Part shown: piece after piece, positions 38,684 through 45,768 of the stretch
How the letters are laid out: each line of letters starts with the position of its first letter
Position numbering within the stretch: the first letter of the stretch is position 1
From: Desulfatiglans anilini DSM 4660
Lineage (GTDB): Bacteria; Desulfobacterota; DSM-4660; Desulfatiglandales; Desulfatiglandaceae
Direction: 5' to 3'
DNA: 64,000 nucleotides
Assembly (NCBI RefSeq): GCF_000422285.1
Contig: NZ_AULM01000015.1
Span: forward strand, 1-64,000
Program-made: the position numbers and the translations under genes
Notes under the pieces: model-generated
Told to the model about the DNA's origin: nothing
Database searches by the model: none
What the model saw: the letters and a program-made list of their open reading frames with translations, nothing else

Positions 38684-38776
38684 CCTCCAGGTTCGACTCG
38701 CTGTCGGACCGTTCCGCACCGTTTCGACCGGCTGCGCGAATTCACCTCCGGGTTCTACTTGCTGTCGGACCGTTCC
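38684..38776. repeat. Pair of 32-bp direct repeats
   Basis: 38684-38715 and 38745-38776 match at 28 of 32 positions (shared core gctgtcggaccgttcc), spaced 61 bases start to start. They lie in the gap between the SDR gene end and the phosphatase gene start, both on the minus strand. Function unknown: paired operator sites or a small duplication are possible. Confidence 0.6.
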
Positions 38777-38863
38777 TTTGGCGGCTCCGCTGCCGAAAAC
38801 CCGGTCCCAACGAACGGCCATAAGCCTCTTATCGGTCCAGCCGCCACGATCGTCCGCAATCCT

Positions 38864-39673
38864 TCAATGGGCCGTCCATCCGCCGTCCGATGCGAAAACC
38901 TGGCCGGTCGTGTAAGTCGAGGCGTCGGAGGCCAGGAAGAGCAGCATCCCTTGAAGCTCCTCCAACCGGCCGCGCCGTTTCATCGGGGTGCGGGCGAGCA
39001 TCCGCATTTCCCGCTCCGCCTGCTCCTGCTCGGTCTGTATGTCCGAGCGCGCCTTGGCGAGGGAGGTGCCCGAATGCCAGGCCGGCGCCATGGCATTGAC
39101 CCGGATTCCGCGGTCCGCATATTCCACTGCGGCCTGGCGGGTCAGGCCGATCACCCCGTGCTTGGAGGCGATGTAGTTCACGCGCGGGTTCAGGTCGGCG
39201 TCCAGCCCCACCAGGCCGAGGACCGAGGAGATGTTGATGATGCTGCCCCCCGCTTGCTGGTGCAGCATCCGGCCGATCTCCTGCTGCATGCACAGGAAGA
39301 CCCCGGTCAGATTCACCGAGATAACCTGGTTCCAGTCCTCGAGGGTCATTTCATGGAAGCGGACCGGCCGGGTGAGAAGCCCGGCGTTGTTGACCGCAAT
39401 GTCGAGATGGCCGAAGACGGAGACGGCCTCGTCGATCATCCGGGAGACATCCTCCGGAACGGACATATCACCGAAGATCTTGAGTACGCGTCTGCCCGTC
39501 GCTTTCAAGAGGTCTTCCGTCTCGGTGAGACGCTCCGGATTCCGGGCCGATATGACGACATCGGCACCGGCCTCCGCCAGGGTCAGCGCGAAGCTCCGCC
39601 CGAAGCCTGAACTGGCTCCCGTTACCAGGGCCGTCTTCCCGGACAGATCGAAAAGCTGCTTTGTCGTAGGCAT
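38864..39673 (-). CDS. Short-chain dehydrogenase/reductase
   Basis: 269 residues. Classical SDR: NAD(P) motif TGASSGFG near the N-terminus, NNAG in LDIAVNNAGLL, Ser in NISSVLG and the Y-x3-K catalytic pair in VNYIASKHGV. GGAGGAG lies before the ATG at 39673; the frame is open to 40024 through the preceding gene without support. It starts 53 bases after the end of the phytoene-dehydrogenase-like gene and is probably cotranscribed with it. It is likely an alcohol or 3-hydroxyacyl dehydrogenase or ketoreductase; the substrate cannot be assigned. Confidence 0.88.
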   Translation of the reverse strand: MPTTKQLFDLSGKTALVTGASSGFGRSFALTLAEAGADVVISARNPERLTETEDLLKATGRRVLKIFGDMSVPEDVSRMIDEAVSVFGHLDIAVNNAGLLTRPVRFHEMTLEDWNQVISVNLTGVFLCMQQEIGRMLHQQAGGSIINISSVLGLVGLDADLNPRVNYIASKHGVIGLTRQAAVEYADRGIRVNAMAPAWHSGTSLAKARSDIQTEQEQAEREMRMLARTPMKRRGRLEELQGMLLFLASDASTYTTGQVFASDGGWTAH

Positions 39674-39726
39674 ACCGCTCCTCCATGGCCGGCTTTGACA
39701 GGTATGTGGCTGCACCCGAAGGGCGG

Positions 39727-41364
39727 CTACTCGGGCTCCCGCAGTCCATAATCCTCTGCGATCACCTTGTAGCAGTTGTAGCTGGACCCGCGCCCGATTC
39801 CGCCCCCTCCGACGATGGAGGAGGAGCACATGTAGAGGTTGTCGATAAACGTCCGGAATCCGCCGGGCATCCCTCTGAACCGCCCGTTCTGCGAACCCGA
39901 CATGCTCCCCTCGCTCCAGGACCCGTCCCGCATATCCAGGTGGGTTTCCTGAACGTCGACGGGCGTGATGATCCGGGAGGCGACGATATTGTCCTTCTTC
40001 ATATTGGGGGCGTACTTCCTCCACTGCTGCATGAGTTCCTCCATGAACTCATTGCCCAGCTGACGCCATTCACGCCTGGAGAAGAACGGGGTTGGGCAGG
40101 TGTATTCCTCGAACAGGACGGAGTGCTTTCCCTCCGGGGCGCGGGTCGGGTCCCAGATGCTGTCGGGCGCCGACAGGCAGAAGAGCTTGCTGCTCATGCC
40201 GAGGAGGAAGATCTCGTGCATGTACTTGTTTTCCATGTAAGCCAGATCCTTGGGGGCCCAGTAGGTCCGCGGGGTGGCGTTGAGGTCCGGATTGTCCTTG
40301 GCCGCCTTGTATTGGGGAAGCTCGTGTACGCCGATCGTTCCCCACCAGACGTGGCCCCGGTCGTATAAATTGGTGTCGAGCCTGCGCTTCATCTCGGGGT
40401 TGGTGTGCTCCTCACCGACCAGACGGGCGAAGAGCTGCGGCGTCCCGACGTCCCCCACCACCATCTTTCTGGCCTCGATCTCGGTCCCGTCGGCCAGGAC
40501 CACCCCCTTGGCCTTGCCGTTTTCGATCTTGATCCCCTTGATCTCCGAGTTGATGAAATACTCGACCCCGAGCTTTTTCCCCGCCGAAACCAGGGCGTCG
40601 GTGATGGACTGGGTGCCGCCCTTGGCGATCGCCGCGGACTCCCAGCCTAGGGCGAGGTGGATCGTCGCGATCATGAGGCCGAGCCCCGGAATGTCGTCCG
40701 GAAAGATCCCCCCCGACGTGAGAAACCCCCTCAGCATCAGGATCCTGAGCTCCGGACTTTCAAAAAAATAGCGGGCGAACTGCTTGCAGTTCATGAACTG
40801 CATCGATGGGTCCAGTCCGCTCGAAGGGTCCGAAAAGAGGGCCTCGAGGGCATCCGGAGTCCCCCAGGGTGTCGGGGACGAGTAGCGGTATTTCTTGAAG
40901 GCCGGCCGCCACTTCTCCTTGTACAGCTCTGTCAGGCGGAGATAGGTTTCCGCATCGTTCTTGGAAAACCGGCGAATTTGCTCGTAGGTCTTCTGGACGT
41001 TTTTTTCGCTGAACTCCACCCGGCCGGTCTTGGGATCCACGACCCGCCAGGCGGCGTATCCCAGATAGGACGTGTCGTCATCGAAGACGATCGCCTCGTT
41101 GGTGTCGGGAAACACATACTCCAGGCCCTCGTCCCGGAGATTGAATTCCTTGTAGGCGGGATGCCCGAAGAAGCGCGTGAAGTGGGCGCAGAAGTTCATC
41201 CTGAAGCCCGGCGCGGGCCCGTCTTCCGAGACGGCGCCCCCGCCTAAATGATCCAGACGTTCGAAAACCCCCACGCTCAACCCTGCCTTCGCCAGGTAGG
41301 GGGCGATGATGGTGCCGTGATGTCCGCCCCCGATGACCACCGCATCGAATGATTTATCCGCCAC
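39727..41364 (-). CDS. Phytoene dehydrogenase-like FAD-dependent oxidoreductase
   Basis: 545 residues. N-terminal FAD motif VVIGGGHHGTIIAPYLAKAG, then GVFERLDHLGGGAVSE, as in the CrtI/PYROXD2 amine-oxidase superfamily. The middle (AKGGTQSITDALVSAGKKLG) and C-terminal part (YMCSSSIVGGGGIGRGSSY) also fit. The start codon is GTG at 41364, preceded by GGAGG. Members desaturate or isomerise carbon chains or rings; the function of this subgroup is unknown. It is on the same strand as the split dikinase and the response regulator upstream and the SDR downstream, so it may oxidise a product of the dikinase pathway (inference). Confidence 0.82.
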   Translation of the reverse strand: MADKSFDAVVIGGGHHGTIIAPYLAKAGLSVGVFERLDHLGGGAVSEDGPAPGFRMNFCAHFTRFFGHPAYKEFNLRDEGLEYVFPDTNEAIVFDDDTSYLGYAAWRVVDPKTGRVEFSEKNVQKTYEQIRRFSKNDAETYLRLTELYKEKWRPAFKKYRYSSPTPWGTPDALEALFSDPSSGLDPSMQFMNCKQFARYFFESPELRILMLRGFLTSGGIFPDDIPGLGLMIATIHLALGWESAAIAKGGTQSITDALVSAGKKLGVEYFINSEIKGIKIENGKAKGVVLADGTEIEARKMVVGDVGTPQLFARLVGEEHTNPEMKRRLDTNLYDRGHVWWGTIGVHELPQYKAAKDNPDLNATPRTYWAPKDLAYMENKYMHEIFLLGMSSKLFCLSAPDSIWDPTRAPEGKHSVLFEEYTCPTPFFSRREWRQLGNEFMEELMQQWRKYAPNMKKDNIVASRIITPVDVQETHLDMRDGSWSEGSMSGSQNGRFRGMPGGFRTFIDNLYMCSSSIVGGGGIGRGSSYNCYKVIAEDYGLREPE

Positions 41365-41749
41365 TGGAGGTACCTCCTCTCCCTGTTGAAATATTTATAG
41401 ATGGTGTCCATCCGAAAATGGTCTTTTTTGCCAATCTCGGCGTCAATCTGCACGTTTGCTTGTGCGGCGACCTAAAGGTCGCCTCCGCAGAAACGCTTGA
41501 TTTCCTTGATATTGGCAAAAAATCCTCATTGCCGAATTGGAAACTGGGTTCTGCCGGGAAATCATTTCCGGAAAGACACTGATGGTTTCCGCCCGGTTTT
41601 CACGCCCTGGCCGCGAAGCAGTCCGCTATTTCTCCCAGAATCAGGACATCACTCATATCGCATCTCCTTTGGCAGGGCATGTCGTCTCGTCGCAGTCCGA
41701 CGGTATCCGGGGGTCAGCCCGGCCGCTTTGTGGGAGGGGGCGAGAGGAT
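41365..41749. other. Intergenic region with repeat copy C
   Basis: 385 bases between the response-regulator gene and the phytoene-dehydrogenase-like gene. Copy C fills 41411-41572. The remaining 41573-41749 lies just downstream of the regulator stop codon and shows no gene. Confidence 0.5.
41411..41572 (+). repeat. Dispersed palindromic intergenic repeat, copy C (full-length, 162 bp)
   Basis: The unit begins tccgaaaatgg and ends tcatttccgga (terminal inverted repeats). Inside, ttttttgccaat near the left pairs with attggcaaaaaa near the right, and a perfect-arm palindrome gcgacctaaaggtcgc sits at 41467-41482. The whole unit can therefore fold into one long imperfect stem. It has no open reading frame. 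It is the same length as copy D and shares most bases with it. Confidence 0.88.
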
Positions 41750-42265
41750 TCATTCTCGAGGTTTTTTGTCCTCTTTTTGGAGGGATGCATGGAATTCCTT
41801 GAAAAAGGCATCCTTTTCCTTCCAATCGGAGCCGTAGCGTTCTGTAAAGAACGCGTCCGTTCGATCCAGCGTTTTCATCCACCAGAAGCGCTTGCCGCCT
41901 CCGCCCATGACTTCCTCCAGCAGCTCTTTCAACTCCATCATGTACTCTTTGGGGAGGAAGCCTGCCGCGCCGAGGTTGATCGAGTTTTTCAAGGATTCGA
42001 GAGTAGCTGCATGGGCGGTCAGCATGAGTGTCGGAAAGCCCTTTGAAACGGAGAATTTCAGCAGATCGAACCCCCTGACCCCCTGAATATCCAATACCAC
42101 CGCGTCATAAGGTTGAATCGAAAGACAGTCCATAGCGGAGTCAAAGTCAGCAGCCTGATCGACCACACAGACATCGAGAATTTCCCGGACCGTTTCCAAT
42201 ACATCCGGTTCGTCATCCACAATCAGGATCCGTTTACCTCTTACCGGACTATCCGCGTTCATCAT
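41750..42265 (-). CDS. Receiver-domain response regulator without output domain
   Basis: 171 residues. CheY-like receiver with acidic pair Asp17-Asp18 (ILIVDDEP), phospho-acceptor Asp59 (VVLDIQG), Thr83 (LTAHA) and Lys106 (FLPKEY). After about residue 125 comes a short helical tail (WWMKTLDRTDAFFTERYG) with no DNA-binding domain. AAGGAGCGAGGCC precedes tandem ATG codons. No histidine kinase lies nearby. It is bracketed by repeat copies C and D and lies downstream of the split dikinase genes on the same strand. It may be a phosphorelay intermediate or protein-interaction regulator. Confidence 0.85.
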   Translation of the reverse strand: MMNADSPVRGKRILIVDDEPDVLETVREILDVCVVDQAADFDSAMDCLSIQPYDAVVLDIQGVRGFDLLKFSVSKGFPTLMLTAHAATLESLKNSINLGAAGFLPKEYMMELKELLEEVMGGGGKRFWWMKTLDRTDAFFTERYGSDWKEKDAFFKEFHASLQKEDKKPRE

Positions 42266-42583
42266 GGCCTCGCTCCTTAAGTAGTTTCCGTCCGGAAAGG
42301 GTCTTTTTTGCCAATCTCGGCGTCAATCTGCGCGGTTGCCTGTGCGTTGATCTAAAGGTCGCCTCCGGGCAAACGGTTGATTTTCTTGATATTGGCAAAA
42401 AATCCTCCTTTCCGGATTGGAGACTGGGTTGTGCCGGGAAATCATTTCCGGACTGGAAACGTTGTCGTGCTGGATGCTCTTTCCCGGATAGATACTCTAA
42501 ACACTGCTACACATGAGGCGCATAGGGGGCGAAGACCCCCGCAGCGATTTTTTCCTTTTCAGCAGGCGATTGCGACCGTGGGG
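42266..42583. other. Intergenic region with repeat copy D
   Basis: 318 bases between the dikinase swivelling-subunit stop codon and the response-regulator start. Copy D occupies 42291-42452. The remaining 130 bases next to the dikinase stop show nothing recognisable. Confidence 0.5.
42291..42452 (+). repeat. Dispersed palindromic intergenic repeat, copy D (full-length, 162 bp)
   Basis: Begins tccggaaagggtc and ends gggaaatcatttccgga, so the outer eight bases (tccggaaa / tttccgga) form perfect terminal inverted repeats. The ttttttgccaat / attggcaaaaaa pair is present; the central palindrome is partly degraded (ttgatctaaaggtcgc). Exactly the length of copy C, in the same orientation, about 720 bases apart on the other side of the response-regulator gene. 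Confidence 0.88.
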
Positions 42584-44299
42584 TCACTTGTCGAGGATGA
42601 AGATGGCCCCTTCCGCCGCATGGATTCGCAGCCTTTGCCCGGTCTTGATCTTCGCGGTTCCTTCGAAGGTGTTGACGATGGTCGGGACGCCGTATTCACG
42701 GCCGATGATGGCCGCGTGGGACAAGGTGCCGCCCCTGTCGGCGACGACCGCCGCCACCATCCCGTAGACCGGTGTCCAGGCGGGGTTCGTCCCGGGGCAG
42801 ACGAGAATATCGCCCGGCTGAACGTCCTTCAGGTCTTCGTAATTGATCACGACGCGGGCCGGGCCCTCGATCTCACCGGCGCATCCGCAGATGCCGAACA
42901 TGTCCGCCCCCAACTCGGGTTTGTGCTCGGGCAGCTCGCCCACGACGATCTTCATGGCGACGGCGTCCATCGATGGCAGAAGATCCATGGCGACGGCCTC
43001 TTCCATGCCGGAGCGGTCGGTGATGACCGGGGGATTGGGCCGGTTGTGCCATTCCAGCCATTCCGCCCGGCGCCTCCGGGTGATGAACCTGAGGTCATGC
43101 CGGTCCGGAACCATCAGGACCCGGTCGATCTCGTCCGGGTTCAGCATGAAGATGTCATCCGGCTGATCGATGGTTCCGCTCTTGGCGAGCCTCCGCCCCA
43201 TCCCCAGATAACCGCGGCGCAGAAGGGCATGGGAGATCAGTTCGCAGTAGAGGTCGTGCTCTTCGCTGTAAGAGCTGGCCTTGCCCGCCAGGTTGATCAG
43301 CCCTTCGAAAAAAGGCCTTTCGGGGGGCGGAACCCTTTGGAGAAACCGGGCGACGGCTGCTTCACGGTTTTTGCTCAACTCCGCATGCACATTGCCGAAG
43401 ACATCGGCGGTCTCCTTCTGGACGTGATTCCGGATGACCCCGAGGGGTGTACAGGGATCCTCCAGCCAATAGGGCTCGGTCAGGTCGTTCATCCGCCTCA
43501 TGCGCCACCCCCCGACCTCGTCCGTCTCGAGGTAGTGCATGAATTTCCGGAACCATTCGCGCCCCTTTTCAGACATTTCCAGCTTGGCGCGAAGGTCGTC
43601 AGGCTTGTTTTGCACGAAGACATCCTTGAGTCCCATGTCAACGGCCAACTGCGAGAAGTCCCAGAGGCTCTTGTCCATCTCGTAGACCTTGTTGTTGAAG
43701 CCCCGCAGCATGTCCTGGAACTCCGGGTCCTGGTCCTTCATCCCGAAGCGCTCTTTGCAGAGGTCCTCGAGGAGCAGCCAGGCGCTGTAGGACGAATACA
43801 TCCCGAGGAAATGGATCTCGAACATCCGGCGATAGGTGTTCATCAGGTCGTAATTGTGTCGGTAGAGCTCGACATGGGAGGCATTCTCCATATCGACCGC
43901 CTTGAGCTTGTCATACATGCCGAGCAGTTCCCGTTTGCCGGATTCCCAGAGGCCGTCGAAATTGTCGATCCAGGGGCGAAGGGCCTGACGGAATTTCACG
44001 GCCCGCTCCGCGATCTCCTTTTTGTCCCGGACGATATGGAAGGCATTGTAGGATCCCCCGTCCCGGTACCGCATTTCCCAGCCTTTGCAGGTGGGGATGC
44101 TCAGTTCGTCGCAGACGACCTTCATCCCGTGGCAGCAGAAGCGGATCCAATACCAGCCGAAGAGCGGGGTCCAGGGAGGGACGCTGTGGGTGGCATCCAG
44201 AAACCAGGAATGCATCTCAGGGAGATCGACCTCTTCGATCAGGTCATAGCCGGGCAGCGCATCCCATAAAGCGGTTCTTCCTCCGATGTTTTCTCCCAT
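42584..44299 (-). CDS. PEP-utilising swivelling (His) subunit of a split dikinase, copy 1
   Basis: 571 residues. The C-terminal 90 residues are a PEP-utilising mobile domain with the phospho-carrier His528 in GGTLSHAAIIGREYGVP. The N-terminal 450 residues are helical and resemble the substrate-binding part of phenylphosphate synthase subunit A and rifampin phosphotransferase, not the PEP-binding barrel of PEP synthase, which is missing. Expected chemistry, working with the ATP-binding subunit encoded just upstream: ATP + H2O + substrate-OH gives AMP + Pi + phosphorylated substrate. AAAGGAG precedes the ATG at 44299. The substrate is unknown; phenol is one candidate, but no phenylphosphate carboxylase genes are in the window. 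Confidence 0.78.
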   Translation of the reverse strand: MGENIGGRTALWDALPGYDLIEEVDLPEMHSWFLDATHSVPPWTPLFGWYWIRFCCHGMKVVCDELSIPTCKGWEMRYRDGGSYNAFHIVRDKKEIAERAVKFRQALRPWIDNFDGLWESGKRELLGMYDKLKAVDMENASHVELYRHNYDLMNTYRRMFEIHFLGMYSSYSAWLLLEDLCKERFGMKDQDPEFQDMLRGFNNKVYEMDKSLWDFSQLAVDMGLKDVFVQNKPDDLRAKLEMSEKGREWFRKFMHYLETDEVGGWRMRRMNDLTEPYWLEDPCTPLGVIRNHVQKETADVFGNVHAELSKNREAAVARFLQRVPPPERPFFEGLINLAGKASSYSEEHDLYCELISHALLRRGYLGMGRRLAKSGTIDQPDDIFMLNPDEIDRVLMVPDRHDLRFITRRRRAEWLEWHNRPNPPVITDRSGMEEAVAMDLLPSMDAVAMKIVVGELPEHKPELGADMFGICGCAGEIEGPARVVINYEDLKDVQPGDILVCPGTNPAWTPVYGMVAAVVADRGGTLSHAAIIGREYGVPTIVNTFEGTAKIKTGQRLRIHAAEGAIFILDK

Positions 44300-44374
44300 G
44301 ATCTGTTCTCCTTTTATCGTTGATTGTTCATCCCAGGGGTTCGAGCCGCATGCCATCTGTCGACAGGCCCATTT

Positions 44375-45409
44375 TCACTGATAGCGTTTCGCCAGGAGGT
44401 CGATGATCTGATCCGTGGTCGAGACGGGTTTCTTCACCTGCACCTTGGCGGGGCGTGTTTGGAGCCAGAAGAGGTTTTTCGGGAAGGGGAGATCGCCGTC
44501 GACCGCCCATTCCATATCCTGGGGGCAGCCGAGCCGTTTTTCCACGGTGATCCCCGTTTTGACGATCTCGAGGACCTCCTCGTCGGCCAGGCACGGGATG
44601 CGCTGCATTTTCTCCGGGACATCCACCCACTCGGCGCCCTTTTCCCTGTTGACGACGCAGCGGGTCTTCTGGCCGATGTGCCGGTTCACGATCGCGAGGG
44701 TCTCCTTTTCGACCACGAAACCGTCGACGCTGCCCGAGCCGCTGACGACCCCTTCGCCGAGGCCCCAGTTGGCCTCGAGGATGATCCGCGTGTCGTCCCC
44801 CGTCACGGGATCGACGGTGAAGCTCACACCCGAGGACCTCGAATTCACCATCTTGGGGACGGCCACGCCCAGCTCATCGCCGATCAGAGGGAAGCCCTTG
44901 TTGACGCGGAACGCTACGGCCCGCGGGGTGTAGGCGCTGGCCCACACCTTCTTGATCTTGTCCAGCAGGTCCGTGGCGCCGATGACGTTCAGATAGGTTT
45001 CGAACATCCCCGGACGGCTCTCCGTTCCGGCGCTCCGGACGGAGACCGCGGCATCCGGCATGCCCAGCCGTTCGCAGAGCTCTTCGTAATAGCGCAGGAT
45101 CGGATCCCGCACCTCTGCGGGCACGTCCTTTTCCTCGATGATGTCCTGGAGCCTCCGGCTCACCTCGTCGAAGGTTCCGATCCCCACCCCCTTGAGATCC
45201 CCCAGGTCTTCGGCATAGATCCGCATCTCCTTAGAGGCACCGCTGAGATCCAAAAACCTTCGGTACATCTCGATGGAGATGGCAAACCCCGGCGGCACGG
45301 GCATCCCAAGATGGACCATCTGTCCGAGGTTCGCGCATTTCTTCCCTACGATGTCGTTGTGCTTCTCCTCCAACTCCTCAAACCAGAAGATCCGTTTTTC
45401 CGTTGACAT
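44375..45409 (-). CDS. PEP/pyruvate-binding (ATP-grasp) subunit of a split dikinase, copy 1
   Basis: 344 residues, matching the N-terminal ATP-binding domain of PEP synthase and the B subunit of phenylphosphate synthase. Signatures: VGKKCANLGQMVHLGMPVPP, AVSVRSAGTESRPG (phosphate-binding), SFTVDPVTGDDTRIILEANW and a C-terminal FWLQTRPAKV. It transfers the beta-phosphate of ATP to the histidine of the partner protein. GGGAGGGGAAGC stands directly before the ATG. It lies 75 bases upstream of the partner gene. A candidate sigma-54 promoter is about 180 bases upstream, and a sigma-54 activator is divergently encoded. Confidence 0.82.
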   Translation of the reverse strand: MSTEKRIFWFEELEEKHNDIVGKKCANLGQMVHLGMPVPPGFAISIEMYRRFLDLSGASKEMRIYAEDLGDLKGVGIGTFDEVSRRLQDIIEEKDVPAEVRDPILRYYEELCERLGMPDAAVSVRSAGTESRPGMFETYLNVIGATDLLDKIKKVWASAYTPRAVAFRVNKGFPLIGDELGVAVPKMVNSRSSGVSFTVDPVTGDDTRIILEANWGLGEGVVSGSGSVDGFVVEKETLAIVNRHIGQKTRCVVNREKGAEWVDVPEKMQRIPCLADEEVLEIVKTGITVEKRLGCPQDMEWAVDGDLPFPKNLFWLQTRPAKVQVKKPVSTTDQIIDLLAKRYQ

Positions 45410-45768
45410 GCTTCCCCTCCCTCGATTGCGCCGAAAGCCGGATCGATCCGAAGGCGGCTTCCCGCTGGATCATGCTGCCACTTCCTTGAATGAGCTGGGC
45501 TGAATCTTTGTGAAATCATGTCTGGAAAGAAAAAATCAGCACCGGTGTCCGAAATCGGCCCTATGAATTGTATTCAAAAGTGATCTGCAAAGTGCATACC
45601 ATGGGGTGTATTAATGATAACAAACTGTTTTTACTATATTTAAAAAAATACGATTCGGTTTGACGGAATAGTATTGATACGATATATAGTAGTTATACGA
45701 AAAATTGGGAAAATGATCCGTTTGATGTTTTGCTCTGTGAACCTGCATACCCATGTCAGAGGCGCCGG
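45410..45768. other. Divergent intergenic region between split dikinase 1 and the sigma-54 activator
   Basis: 359 bases, distinctly AT-rich from about 45600 to 45720. It holds the -24/-12 promoter candidate and an 8-bp inverted repeat tactatat (45632-45639) / atatagta (45684-45691) that could be an activator-binding site, though AT-rich sequence makes chance pairing likely. Confidence 0.5.
45586..45601 (-). promoter_or_regulatory. Candidate sigma-54 (-24/-12) promoter of split dikinase 1
   Basis: On the minus strand the sequence reads TGGTATGCACTTTGCA. Against the consensus TGGCACG-N4-TTGCA it matches ten of twelve defined positions, including the essential GG and GC at the right 12-base spacing. 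The start would be near 45575, giving a leader of about 165 bases to the dikinase ATG at 45409. A sigma-54 activator gene is divergent immediately upstream. Confidence 0.55.

Noticed and set aside
38864-40024. Extended start of the SDR gene reaching into the phytoene-dehydrogenase-like gene
   Set aside because: The added N-terminus is an antisense-like Arg-rich string; GGAGGAG directly before the ATG at 39673 and the SDR fold starting there fix the start.
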